Program-made: the position numbers and the translations under genes
Origin: an uncultured delta proteobacterium
GTDB lineage: Bacteria > Desulfobacterota > Syntrophia > Syntrophales > Smithellaceae
Assembly (NCBI GenBank): GCA_903907985.1
Contig: CAIVQG010000051.1
Location: 75,271-139,270 of the forward strand
Reading direction: 5' to 3'
Length of the DNA: 64,000 bases
Part shown: piece by piece, positions 48,553-58,756 of the stretch
How positions within the stretch are numbered: position 1 is the stretch's first letter
Layout of the letters: each line of letters opens with the position of its first letter
Notes under the pieces: model-generated
Told to the model about the DNA's origin: nothing
The model's input: the letters and a program-made list of their open reading frames with translations, nothing else
Databases searched by the model: none

Positions 48553-48876
48553 ATGAAGCAAAGCGGGATGAAGCCTTCTGATATCAAAAGAATAACAAAG
48601 ATATTCAAAGCTCTCTCTAACGAGAACAGGCTTGAACTTTTCCTGGAGATATTAAAGATAAATGAAAAATCTTTTGAAACAGAGTGTGCTGAATGTTTTA
48701 TTACAGATATCATGGGTACTCTGAGCATAGGGGCTCCCACGGTTTCTCATCACATGAAAGAGCTTACTAACGCCGGCCTTGTGATCACGGAAAGAAAGGG
48801 TAAATTTCTTACAGCTAAAATTAACGATGAACTGATTAAAGAATTAGCAGAAATTTTTTCAACTGAAAAAAGTTGA
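48553..48876 (+). CDS. ArsR-family winged-helix regulator with CxxC
   Basis: ITKIFKALSNENRLELFLEIL...TECAECFITDIMGTLSIGAPTVSHHMKELTNAGLVITERKGKFL. Confidence 0.87.
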   Translation: MKQSGMKPSDIKRITKIFKALSNENRLELFLEILKINEKSFETECAECFITDIMGTLSIGAPTVSHHMKELTNAGLVITERKGKFLTAKINDELIKELAEIFSTEKS

Positions 48877-48940
48877 TATTTTTTTGCCCTCACAATTCGA
48901 TATTTGTCAAATTTTATAATCGTAATACTAAAGGGGGTAA

Positions 48941-49807
48941 ATGGTGATGGGACATAAGATCGAGGACATTATAAGAATGAGGTACTCGTGCAGATCATAT
49001 CGGGAGGAACCTCTCTCGAAGAATGACAGATTAAATCTCAGCGAGTTTGTTTCTCAAAAAAACAAAGGTCCTTTTGGAAGCAGTGCAAGGTTTACCCTTT
49101 TTGCTGCGGAAGCGTCGGACAGCAAAGAGCTGAAGGGGCTTGGGACATATGGATTTATTAAGAATCCGGCAGCATTTGTTTCCGGAGTGGTGAAAGAATC
49201 AGCGATGAATCCGGAAGATTACGGCTATTCCATGGAGAGAATAATCCTTCATGCTACAGAGATGGGGTTGGGGTCATGCTGGATCGGCGGCAGTTTTAAG
49301 AGAAGCAGTTTCAAAGAAAAAGCAGGAATTGCATCTGATGAGGTTATCCCGGCTGTAGCAGCTATCGGTTATATAGCAGAGAAAAGAACAGTTACTGACA
49401 GAGTTCTGCGGACTAGTGCAAGATCGAGAAAAAGAAGAGATGATGATGAGATATTTTTCAGCAGCAGCATAAATAAAATGAATATGAATTTTACTGAAGG
49501 CTACGGCAGAGCGCTGGAAATGGTTCGGCTGGCGCCATCAGCGGCAAACGTACAACCGTGGAGAGTTGTGAAAGAGGATGAGAATAATATATTTCACTTT
49601 TTTCTCGAGAGATCGGCGAGTTACACGAAAATAATGAAACTTCTCAGATATAAAGATTTGCAGCGAATCGATATGGGGATTGCCATGTGTCACTTTGAGT
49701 GTACAGCAATTGAATCCGGTCTTAAAGGTTTATGGAAAAAAGAAAGTCCGGTTGAAGTTAATACTCCCACGGGTTGGGAGTACATTATAACATGGGATGG
49801 AGAGTGA
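48941..49807 (+). CDS. Nitroreductase-family protein
   Basis: RMRYSCRSYREEPLSKND, ATEMGLGSCWIGGSFKRSSF, RLAPSAANVQPWRVVKE. Confidence 0.85.
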   Translation: MVMGHKIEDIIRMRYSCRSYREEPLSKNDRLNLSEFVSQKNKGPFGSSARFTLFAAEASDSKELKGLGTYGFIKNPAAFVSGVVKESAMNPEDYGYSMERIILHATEMGLGSCWIGGSFKRSSFKEKAGIASDEVIPAVAAIGYIAEKRTVTDRVLRTSARSRKRRDDDEIFFSSSINKMNMNFTEGYGRALEMVRLAPSAANVQPWRVVKEDENNIFHFFLERSASYTKIMKLLRYKDLQRIDMGIAMCHFECTAIESGLKGLWKKESPVEVNTPTGWEYIITWDGE

Positions 49808-49810
49808 TGT

Positions 49811-50674
49811 ATGAAAATATCGATGAAAACTAATAAAGTAAAAAGGGGACTTGTTGTCTGGTACAGTCAAACAGGTAACACACAGAGAATTGGAAAGCTG
49901 ATTGCCGCAACATGGAAGAAGGCCGGCATTAAAGCAGATTCAGGGGACTACCGGGATTTGGGGAAGATAAATCCGGCTGATTATGATGTCATCGTGGCTG
50001 GAAGTCCTGTGTATTATTACGAAGTGCCTAAGAATTTCAGAGAGTGGATAAATGGCATCTCTTCTATAGAAGGAACACCTGTTGCGTCATTTGTAACATT
50101 CGGCGGCGAGGGCGGTAATCAACATAATACGGGATATAGCATTCTGGAAATGCTTTCCCGCAAAGGTGGAGTACCCGCAGGGATGGGGCTATTTGGCAGT
50201 ATGTCGTCATATGCTTTAACCTGGTCTGCAGGAAACGGTGCACGTGTTCTTAAATATAAGGATCAGCCGAATGATAATGCTTATTCAAATGTCCGGCATT
50301 ACGCTTCATGTATAATCCAGAGCATATCTGAGGGGAAAGTTTATAAAGTTTCAAGTGAATTTAATCTTAGGGATTATCTGAAAGGTGGAATTGCAATAGG
50401 TCCTACAAAACTTATGATCACCGGTCATGGTGTTAACAGAGATAAGTGTATTGGCTGCGGAACATGTAATAAAGTATGCCCGGTAAACGCGATATCTCCT
50501 GACAAGGGTGTAGTGGATACCAGCAGATGCATTTTATGTCTTGGCTGCGTGAATAATTGTCCGGCTCAGGCAGTGGACATGAAATTTATGGGAAAAAAGG
50601 TTTATGGATTTAACGAGTTTTTAAAAAGGAATAATGTAGTGATAAGGGAACCGAAAGAGTTAGCGAATGTGTGA
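49811..50674 (+). CDS. EFR1-type flavodoxin-ferredoxin fusion
   Basis: GLVVWYSQTGNTQRIGKLIA, AGSPVYYYEVPKNFREWI, CIGCGTCNKVCPVNAI..CILCLGCVNNCPAQAV. Confidence 0.88.
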   Translation: MKISMKTNKVKRGLVVWYSQTGNTQRIGKLIAATWKKAGIKADSGDYRDLGKINPADYDVIVAGSPVYYYEVPKNFREWINGISSIEGTPVASFVTFGGEGGNQHNTGYSILEMLSRKGGVPAGMGLFGSMSSYALTWSAGNGARVLKYKDQPNDNAYSNVRHYASCIIQSISEGKVYKVSSEFNLRDYLKGGIAIGPTKLMITGHGVNRDKCIGCGTCNKVCPVNAISPDKGVVDTSRCILCLGCVNNCPAQAVDMKFMGKKVYGFNEFLKRNNVVIREPKELANV

Positions 50675-50715
50675 AATAAAATTATTTTGAAATAATAATT
50701 CCGGAGAGAAATAAA

Positions 50716-51501
50716 ATGAAAACAGTCTTGATAACAGGTGCATCATCAGGCACAGGAAAGGCGGCAGTAAAATACTTTCAAGCACGAGGCTGGAATGTCG
50801 CGGCTACAATGCGAAAGCCGGAGGATGAAAAAGAGCTGACAAGTTTAAATAATGTTCACTGCTTTAAATTAGATGTTGAAAATGTAAATTCAATTCAGGA
50901 TGCAATTAAAGATACGATTAAGCAATTCGGCGGTATTGATGTAGTAGTTAACAATGCCGGATAAGGTTCCAAGGGAGTTTTTGAGGCAGCCACAAAGGAA
51001 CAGATTGAAAAACAGTTCGCGGTCAATGTCTTCGGAGTCATGAACGTAATCCGAGCAGTCCTGCCGCATTTCAGGGCAAATCACGGCGGTACCATTATCA
51101 ACATCACCTCCATGGGCGGGCTTATCACTATACCGCTCAACAGCGTCTACCATGCAACAAAATGGGCAGTGGAAGGCTTTTCCGAATCATTGGCCTATGA
51201 GCTGAGTAATTTAAACATCAAGGTTAAAACAGTATTGCCGGGAGCGGTTAAAACAAGCTTTGATCCAGCTACTCTCTTCTTTGAAAAAGATGGCTTAAGC
51301 GATTATCACACATATAAAGAAGCCGTTCTTGCCAAGGTTATGAAGACCAAAACAGGCGGCTCTACTCCTGAACTGGTGGCGAAGGTTATCTATAAGGCTG
51401 CGACTGATACCAGTGGCAGATTGTGCTACAGCGCCGGAGGCGATGCAAGTAAGCTGCTTCGAATCAGAAAACTGCTGCCCTATTGTATTTTTAGATATTA
51501 A
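50716..51501 (+). pseudogene. Short-chain dehydrogenase/reductase interrupted by one in-frame TAA
   Basis: ITGASSGTGKAAVKYF...DVVVNNAG*GSKGVFEAATKEQIEKQFAVNVFGVMNVIRAVLPHF..NITSMGG..YHATKWAVEGFSESLAYEL in one frame; TAA at 50962-50964. Confidence 0.85.
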
Positions 51502-51547
51502 TCAGAAGGGTTATTGAAAAAGCTTAAAGTTAAAGGGAGATTAAACG

Positions 51548-52228
51548 ATGATAATAAGTATTATTAATGGAAGTCCGCGAAGCAAAGGAGCTACGGGGAC
51601 TATCCTGACTGAGATGAATAATTATCTGGGAAATAAGGAGGATGTGACAATCAATTACATCGATCTGTCAAAGCTGGATATGAAGTTTTGCACAGGATGT
51701 ATTCATTGTTACAAAACCGGCACCTGTATGATCAAAGATGACGATATAGAAAGAGTCGCAGTGATGGTTAAGGCTTCTGACGGAATTATCATCGGCTCAC
51801 CAACGTATGGCAGTAATATATCCGGAATGCTGAAGAACTTTATTGACAGGGGGCATTTCATTTTGGAACAGGGACTGAGAAATAAAAAAGGGTTTGCTCT
51901 GAGTACTTATGGAATAGCTGACGGACATCAGGTGGTAAAAATATTAAAGAAGTTCTTCTTGGTTTCCGGAGCATCAAGGGCAGGGGACATGCTCCTTAAA
52001 ATCGATTTTAATAATAATCCGCTATTGATTGAGCATATGGTGAAAAAAATCCATAAGAAAATGGATGTATTGTATGCGGTAATTAAATCCCAGAAATCCA
52101 AATCACTGTTTGAAAGATTATTTAATGATTTTCTGCTCGTGAAAATTATTTGGAAACCGATTTTTTTGAAAAATAGGGCTAAATATGCGGGAATCCTTAA
52201 AGCCTGGGAGCAGATGGAGATTTTATAA
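51548..52228 (+). CDS. NADPH-dependent FMN reductase/iron-sulfur flavoprotein-like
   Basis: IINGSPRSKGATGTIL, DMKFCTGCIHCYKTGTCMIKDDD, IIGSPTYGSNISGMLKNFIDR. Confidence 0.87.
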   Translation: MIISIINGSPRSKGATGTILTEMNNYLGNKEDVTINYIDLSKLDMKFCTGCIHCYKTGTCMIKDDDIERVAVMVKASDGIIIGSPTYGSNISGMLKNFIDRGHFILEQGLRNKKGFALSTYGIADGHQVVKILKKFFLVSGASRAGDMLLKIDFNNNPLLIEHMVKKIHKKMDVLYAVIKSQKSKSLFERLFNDFLLVKIIWKPIFLKNRAKYAGILKAWEQMEIL

Positions 52229-52344
52229 ATTGGTTAGGAACAGAGCCCAATTCAGATACATGGGGCTTTAAGAAATATTATTTTGTTTTTCAAATGCAGT
52301 TTACTGAGAAAAAAAGAAAGAAATCGTGGGGGATCAAATAAATT

Positions 52345-53316
52345 ATGACAGTAATAAACAATGCAACTTTAAAATCAGTAATTATCACAGGCGGTAATAC
52401 GGGATTGGGATATCAATGTGCATATAATATTGCATTATCTAGTCAGGATTGGCATATAATAATTGCCTGTCGAGATCCGGAAAAGGGAATTGAGGCGGTC
52501 AACAGATTAAAAACTGAAACCAGAAATAATAATATATCTACAATGGAACTTGACCTGGCGTCACTCTCCTGTGTCAGAAAATTTGTAACAGTTTTTTCCA
52601 CGGCCGGTTTGCCCCAACTTCAGGCAATAGTCTGCAATGCGGGTTTACAGATCATCAATGGTACCACCTATACCTCTGATGGTTTTGAAATGACATTTGG
52701 CGTCAATCATCTGGGTCACTTTTTACTTGTTAATCTTTTACTTAAAGTTATGTCTGCGCCGGGAAGAATTGTTTTTGTCAGCAGCGGCACACATGACCCC
52801 CAACAGGTAACCGGAATGCCGTCATCGGTCTACGTGAATGCTCATAAACTTGCTTATCCGGATACAGAAGTGTCAGATGAAAGCGCTGCCCTGATAGGGA
52901 GGAGACGATACTCTACATCAAAGCTATGCAATATATATTGCACGTACGAACTTGCTTGCCGGATTCAAAAAGAAACCGGCAGGAATATAACTGCCAATGC
53001 ATTTGATCCGGGCCTTATGCCGGGAACTGGTCTTGCCAGACAGGTTAATCCCGTTGTATTTTTTGTCTGGAAATATATTATGCCTGTTATGACCCTGCTT
53101 CCAATAAATGCTCACACGACAAAGAAATCAGGAAAGGCTTTGGCTGCGCTTGTGATAAATCCTGAACTCAGTACTGTAACTGGAAAATATTTTGAAGGAT
53201 TGAAAGAAATAAAATCTTCAGTTCAATCCTATAACAGGGAAAACGCAAAGGATCTTTGGAAAACTAGTGTCAATTTAGTAAAACTATCCAGGGATGAAAC
53301 GATTTTATCACTATGA
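52345..53316 (+). CDS. Short-chain dehydrogenase (protochlorophyllide-reductase/RDH-like)
   Basis: IITGGNTGLGYQCAYNIAL, VCNAGLQ, TFGVNHLGHFLLVNLLL, RYSTSKLCNIYCTYEL. Confidence 0.87.
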   Translation: MTVINNATLKSVIITGGNTGLGYQCAYNIALSSQDWHIIIACRDPEKGIEAVNRLKTETRNNNISTMELDLASLSCVRKFVTVFSTAGLPQLQAIVCNAGLQIINGTTYTSDGFEMTFGVNHLGHFLLVNLLLKVMSAPGRIVFVSSGTHDPQQVTGMPSSVYVNAHKLAYPDTEVSDESAALIGRRRYSTSKLCNIYCTYELACRIQKETGRNITANAFDPGLMPGTGLARQVNPVVFFVWKYIMPVMTLLPINAHTTKKSGKALAALVINPELSTVTGKYFEGLKEIKSSVQSYNRENAKDLWKTSVNLVKLSRDETILSL

Positions 53317-53842
53317 TGATTGTGATTTTTTACGCAGTTTCCTAAATAGAAAATTGAGATATCCTCAAATTCAGGAAATCTCTGAGTGTTTAATAACATT
53401 CTGCGTCTCTCTGCTCATTTGCCGCGCCCGGGGCGTATTTTCAATTGGCAGTTTGGGGGTGTTACATAATCATATGGCATTAACAAATTATTTTTTCTTG
53501 ACTTCTCATTGATGTTATAGTTAGTTAAAAAATAGTTGGTTGGCCGTCCAATCAAAATAATTGATACTCAATCCACATCCTTTTTACAATGGAATATTTT
53601 CTTCTCGCGAGGATATGCATTTACGATAAGTAATTGTACTTAAAAAAAGAATTCTTTGTCTGTACCATCAATAAGTTTGATTTTATCTCCTGTAGTACTG
53701 ATATGTTCTTTGAAATACAATTGGCGTGTATGTTGCTGAAAGGATGACCACATACACGACCTGTTCGGATGGGATACTCACTACTCATATACTCTTTTCC
53801 GGTAAAAACAATTTCTTATATAACATTCTTTATCCAGTGAAA

Positions 53843-53862
53843 GTAAGTTCTTATTAAAAAAA
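53843..53862 (+). repeat. GYAAGTTYTTRTYAA motif, copy 1
   Basis: GTAAGTTCTTATTAAAAAAA upstream of the acyl-CoA synthetase. Confidence 0.5.
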
Positions 53863-53883
53863 CATAACGGAGGATTGTAAGAA

Positions 53884-55461
53884 ATGAAAACATTAACGTC
53901 TTTTGAACTCAATGTCATGCGTCGTGTCAGCGTGGGAGACCTTCTCGTAAGAACAGCAGCAAGATATCCGAACAAATTGATGCTGCGATACAAAGACAAA
54001 CGCTTCACCTACCGTCAATTCAACGAAGAGGTCAACCGATGTGCCCACAGTCTCATGTCTCTGGGAATCTGCAAGGGAGACAGGGCCGCCATCCTATCCC
54101 ATAATTGTTACCAGTACGTCATCTACTGGTGGGCTCTCCTGAAAATCGGCGCTATTATAACTCCTCTTAATTTCATGCTCAAGGGCGAAGAGATCAAATA
54201 TATCATCAACCATGCGGAAGCTAAGATATTCCTTATTGAAGATGCCCTGGTTGCCAATGTTCTTCCCGTTAAGAATGAACTGACCAGCGTCAAGACCTAT
54301 GCATGCATCAACCTGACCGTCGGGTCCATTCCTGATGGATGGATGAACGCCGAAGACCTCTGGGCAAGCGACCTGCCCACTACAGAACCGGAGGTAGAGA
54401 TTGAAGGCCATGACCCCGCATCCCTGCTGTATACATCGGGAACGGAAGCGGCCCCCAAAGGCGTCCTGACATCCCATACTAATTTCTACATGGCCATCAT
54501 GAGTTCTCTCCACGATCTCAGACTCGAACACGAAGATGTTATGATTACGGGCATACCGTTGTATCATGTCGCCGCCATGTACCTTTTCATCGCCTGTACA
54601 GCCCTGGGCACTACAAACCATATGGAATACGCGCCTGATCCCATGGAAATCCTCAAATTCACGGCGGAGGAAAAGGTCACCTACTGGATATGGCCCCCGA
54701 CACTGTATCTGTATCTTCCTGAAATGCCAGGTTTTGACACCTACGACCTCAGCTCCCTGCGCCGCTGCATCATCTTCGGCGCCCTTGCAGCACCAGCGCT
54801 GCTGGAGCGATGGAGAAAGATTCTGCCAAATGCAAAATTCATGAATTATTACGGTCAGACCGAAATGAGCCCTATGGGTGCCAGTCTCCAAGATCAGGAC
54901 ATGCAACAGAGACCCGATTCCATTGGTCAGTCTCACCTCCCTATGGAGCTGAAAGTGTTCGGATTCGACGACAAAGAAGTTCCCCGCGGAGAAGTAGGAG
55001 AACTGGTAGCCCGTGGCCCGGCCATCATGATGGGCTACTACAAGGAAGAGGAAAAAACGGCACGGACATTCCGGGGCGGATGGCACCATACGGGCGACAT
55101 GGTGCGGATGGATGAGGAAGGATTCATTTTCTTTACCGACCGTGCGAAGGACATCATCAAAACGGGAGGAGAGAACGTCTCCTCCCAGGAAGTGGAGGCA
55201 GCCCTGTTCAAACATCCGAAAGTCGCCGATGTGGCCGTGATTGGCCTTACCGATCCGCGCTGGTCGGAAATCGTCACCGCCATCATCGTCCCGAGACCGG
55301 GACAGGAGACAACAGAAAAAGACATCTTCGAATTCTGCAAAAAAGAAATGGCCGGATACAAAGTACCGAAACGGATCATCTTCACTAACGCCCTGCCTCG
55401 CAATCCGAGCGGCAAGATTCTCAAGAAGGAGTTGCGCAAGACTTACGAGCAGGCGGCCTGA
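53884..55461 (+). CDS. AMP-dependent acyl-CoA synthetase
   Basis: DPASLLYTSGTEAAPKGVLTSH, MNYYGQTEMSPMG, GGWHHTGDMVRMDEEGFIFFTDRAKDIIKTGGENVSSQEVE, LPRNPSGKILKKELR. Confidence 0.94.
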   Translation: MKTLTSFELNVMRRVSVGDLLVRTAARYPNKLMLRYKDKRFTYRQFNEEVNRCAHSLMSLGICKGDRAAILSHNCYQYVIYWWALLKIGAIITPLNFMLKGEEIKYIINHAEAKIFLIEDALVANVLPVKNELTSVKTYACINLTVGSIPDGWMNAEDLWASDLPTTEPEVEIEGHDPASLLYTSGTEAAPKGVLTSHTNFYMAIMSSLHDLRLEHEDVMITGIPLYHVAAMYLFIACTALGTTNHMEYAPDPMEILKFTAEEKVTYWIWPPTLYLYLPEMPGFDTYDLSSLRRCIIFGALAAPALLERWRKILPNAKFMNYYGQTEMSPMGASLQDQDMQQRPDSIGQSHLPMELKVFGFDDKEVPRGEVGELVARGPAIMMGYYKEEEKTARTFRGGWHHTGDMVRMDEEGFIFFTDRAKDIIKTGGENVSSQEVEAALFKHPKVADVAVIGLTDPRWSEIVTAIIVPRPGQETTEKDIFEFCKKEMAGYKVPKRIIFTNALPRNPSGKILKKELRKTYEQAA

Positions 55462-55515
55462 ATCACCGGCGCAATCTCCCAAATACATTACCAATATCAG
55501 GAGGAGGACCGACAG

Positions 55516-56649
55516 ATGTACCAGGAATACTTTACAGAAGATCATAACATCTTCAGGGCCACAGTGAGAAAATTCGTTGAGAAGGAAATCAAACCCCATA
55601 TCGAAGAATGGGAGGACGAGGAGCTATTCCCCGTTGAGTTGTACAAAAAATGTGCAGACAATGGATTCACCGGTCTCCGCTATCCGGTGGAATACGGCGG
55701 AACGCCATGCGATCTTTTTATGCATATCACCTATACGGAAGAGATGATCGGCAGTGGTTCCGTCGGCCTGATTTCCGGTCTGGGAAGTTATGACATTGCC
55801 ATGCCCCCTGTTTTGAAGATGGGAACGGAAGAACAGAAGCAGAAGTTTCTCGTTCCCGTTCTGAAGGGAGAAAAAATCGCGGCCCTGGGTATTACGGAAC
55901 CCAATGCCGGGTCCGACGTGGCCAATATCCGGACAAGAGCCGTCCGGGACGGTGACCATTACATTGTCAACGGCGCCAAGACCTTCATCACCAGCGGGTG
56001 CCGGGCCAACTTCATCACCACAGCCGTAAGAACAGGAGGGCCCGGCCACAAGGGAATCAGCCTGCTGATGATCGACTCATCGACGCCGGGTTTTTCCGTC
56101 AGCAAGAAAATCCGCAAGATGGGATGGTGCTGTTCAGATACGGCGGAACTTAGTTTCGAAGATTGCCGCGTTCCCGTCGAGAATATCCTCGGAGGCGAGG
56201 GCATGGGATTCTACGGCATTATGATCAACTTCCAGACCGAGCGGCTTGCTCTGACAACAATGGCCGTGGCCGTGGCCGAACTGGCCCTGGCCGAATCCAT
56301 CAAGTATGCCCAGACGAGGGAAGCCTTCGGGAAACCATTGTCGGGATTCCAGGTGACGCGGCACAAGCTGGTGGACATGGCGACCAAGGTTCAGGTTGCC
56401 AAAGAGTACACCTATCGGGTGGCCGCTAAAATGGAAGCAGGACAGGATGTAACCAGGGAAGTCTCCATGGCGAAGAATTTCGCCTGTGAGGTGTGCGACA
56501 AGGTCGTTTACGACGCCGTTCAGATTCACGGCGGCTACGGGTATGCAAGGGAATACCTCGTCGAGAGACTCTACAGGGATTCCCGCATTCTGAGCATCGG
56601 GGGCGGAACAACGGAAATCATGAAGGAGATCATCAGCAAGGTAAGTTAA
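55516..56649 (+). CDS. Acyl-CoA dehydrogenase
   Basis: [103 protein letters not shown]. Confidence 0.95.
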   Translation: MYQEYFTEDHNIFRATVRKFVEKEIKPHIEEWEDEELFPVELYKKCADNGFTGLRYPVEYGGTPCDLFMHITYTEEMIGSGSVGLISGLGSYDIAMPPVLKMGTEEQKQKFLVPVLKGEKIAALGITEPNAGSDVANIRTRAVRDGDHYIVNGAKTFITSGCRANFITTAVRTGGPGHKGISLLMIDSSTPGFSVSKKIRKMGWCCSDTAELSFEDCRVPVENILGGEGMGFYGIMINFQTERLALTTMAVAVAELALAESIKYAQTREAFGKPLSGFQVTRHKLVDMATKVQVAKEYTYRVAAKMEAGQDVTREVSMAKNFACEVCDKVVYDAVQIHGGYGYAREYLVERLYRDSRILSIGGGTTEIMKEIISKVS

Positions 56650-56682
56650 TTCTAATGATACCCATGTCCTTGACCTGTAAAG

Positions 56683-56702
56683 GCAAGTTCTTATCAAAAA
56701 AA
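56683..56702 (+). repeat. GYAAGTTYTTRTYAA motif, copy 2
   Basis: GCAAGTTCTTATCAAAAAAA. Confidence 0.5.
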
Positions 56703-56818
56703 GCGCTACGATCCTATACATTGTAGGGAGAATATATTGACAAATTAAAGTCCACCTCCCATACTGCCTGTGCTTATAATGGTTTGCATGAAATAGTGAC
56801 ATAAGAAAGGATGAGAAC

Positions 56819-57838
56819 ATGTTCGACAAATCGAAGTGCGACTTCTGCGGCGAATGTCTGGCTTGGTGTCCCTATATCGACGTTGACCGTAAAGAGGGAG
56901 GACTCCTGCTCGAAAGACTCGCGAAGGGAGAACCGGCGGAATGGGTCAGGAAATGCATCACCTGTTTCGGGTGTAATGAAATCTGCCCCACCCAGGCCCG
57001 GCCCTTCGACCTGATCTTGAAACGAATGGAAGAGATGGGGAATTATGTTGATACCTCCCTTCTGAACGCCATCCGGGACCGTTTCACTGCCAAAGGAGAA
57101 TTCCAGACCCCCAGTGTCAAATCCCCCGTTCTATCCTTGTGCACTATCGAGGGCGTCATTCCCTGGGCGTTCAAAGGCCCTATCTTCGATGGACTCGATG
57201 TGGTCAAAGGGCGGCATTTCTTTTGTAATATTATGTTTCCCCATCTGGGAAACGAATCCCTGATGCTGGAGGGGTTAAAGCCTCTGGTGGAACGGTATGC
57301 CGCCCTGGGCGTTGCGGAGGTCATCTTTACCCACGACGACTGCTACGCCCTGATGGCCGATATCGCCCCGAGCATGGGTATATCACTGCCCTTCAAGGCC
57401 ATCCATCTCTTCGAATACCTTCTGCGGTATCTGCAAGAACACCTGGATGAGATCCGTCCGCTCCATAAAAAAATCGCCTACCAGCGCCCCTGCGCCTCCC
57501 GTCCGACCCCGGCCAAGGAACCCCTGCTTGATGATATTTTTTCCCTTATCGGTGTGGAGCGAGTCGAACGGACATACGACCGCAAGAACGCCCTGTGCTG
57601 CGGGCAGGCTCTGAAAGGTTTCATGCAAAGGGGTGAGAAATACCCGGACTACACGACACGCAACATTGAAGATGCAAAAAAGAATGGCGCCGAGGCCATG
57701 GCCTTCCTGTGCCCCATGTGTCTGGATGCGATGGGGGAATCATGCCGTGCAGAGGAACTGGAAACATGGATGATCAGCGACCTGTGCCGCATCGCACTGG
57801 GAGAAAGTCTGCCTGCGGATGCCTACGGTGGGGCATAG
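56819..57838 (+). CDS. HdrD/CCG-domain (Fe-S)-binding oxidoreductase subunit
   Basis: CDFCGECLAWCPY, CITCFGCNEICPTQARP, second-half ALCCGQ and AFLCPMCLDAM motifs. Confidence 0.85.
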   Translation: MFDKSKCDFCGECLAWCPYIDVDRKEGGLLLERLAKGEPAEWVRKCITCFGCNEICPTQARPFDLILKRMEEMGNYVDTSLLNAIRDRFTAKGEFQTPSVKSPVLSLCTIEGVIPWAFKGPIFDGLDVVKGRHFFCNIMFPHLGNESLMLEGLKPLVERYAALGVAEVIFTHDDCYALMADIAPSMGISLPFKAIHLFEYLLRYLQEHLDEIRPLHKKIAYQRPCASRPTPAKEPLLDDIFSLIGVERVERTYDRKNALCCGQALKGFMQRGEKYPDYTTRNIEDAKKNGAEAMAFLCPMCLDAMGESCRAEELETWMISDLCRIALGESLPADAYGGA

Positions 57839-57923
57839 GTTCCACACCCCACACCTTGCGGCCACAGTACCAGTTTTTAATTGATATACGCGACTGCGTT
57901 TCTTGTACTTCCCACATAAAAAA

Positions 57924-57938
57924 GCAAGTTTTTGTCAA
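57924..57938 (+). repeat. GYAAGTTYTTRTYAA motif, copy 3
   Basis: GCAAGTTTTTGTCAA. Confidence 0.45.
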
Positions 57939-57984
57939 TAAGAAAAGCTGCATATATCAGCGAGGAAAACAACCATAATATTAT

Positions 57985-58457
57985 TTATTTTAATGCTGCT
58001 TCATAATCTACCGGCGCATAGCCGCCAATGGCATGGCCGTTGACAATCGAATAAGGAACTCCCCCGCCGGGATCAAGTCTTTTCTTCCTCGCCGCAGCTT
58101 CACTATCTCGTTCAATGTCATATTCAGTAAATTGGATGTTTCTGGCAGCAAAGAAGTCTTTAGCTTTTTTGCAGTATGAGCACCAACTCGTCGTGTATAA
58201 GATTACTTCCTGACTCGCAGGAGGCTTCTCAATGTCTTGGCGATGCGTCGCGGTCGCTATTTGCGGGGAAGTCGTTACTGACAGGTCGGCATTGGATTCT
58301 GTTTTATGAACCTTAATATTTTTACGGATTTAGACGGCGGCGGATAGTCGGTAATGTGAATGTTTCCTTCTTCGTCTTCCCATTTATAAAAATCTGCCTG
58401 AGCAAAACCAGAGGATATACAGAGGATCAATAAGAGGGGTAGGAAAATTCTAAACAT
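57985..58457 (-). pseudogene. DUF4124-glutaredoxin fusion protein split by a frameshift in an A5/T5 tract
   Basis: N part MFRIFLPLLLILCISSGFAQADFYKWEDEEGNIHITDYPPPSKSVK; other frame NIKVHKTESNADLS...EVILYTTSWCSYCKKAKDFFAARNIQFTEYDIERD...GGGVPYSIVNGHAIGGYAPVDYEAALK*. Confidence 0.85.
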
Positions 58458-58756
58458 GCATACCCTCAATGTTTAATCACAATACTTGCGCTGATTAAAT
58501 CGGATTTCCGTCAATGGCCCGTATTCCGTCATGAAAGAGTTGACGCATGTCATACGGCGGTTTTTCCTGTTTATCAACGTGCCGATATGTAGATAGGTCA
58601 GATGGATGCTATTACGGATTAAAACTATTAGGATGAGCATGCGTTGTGTCAACAAGATACTATCAGCGAGAAAGATCGCTAACTAACTAATTTATTTTGA
58701 CAAGAGCTACTCCATATGCTCTGTCGAACAAAGTACGCCTCAAGTTATCCCCATAA

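Noticed and set aside
432-50964. Stop-codon recoding (TAA as sense) suggested by in-frame TAA in two genes
   Set aside because: Most ORFs end normally and many intact genes use TAA at the expected C-terminus; the two cases are better explained as decay or sequencing error
54094-55599. 501-aa minus-strand ORF opposite the acyl-CoA synthetase
   Set aside because: Fully antisense to a clearly recognisable enzyme; His/Phe/Arg-rich translation without domains; shadow ORF from GC-rich third positions
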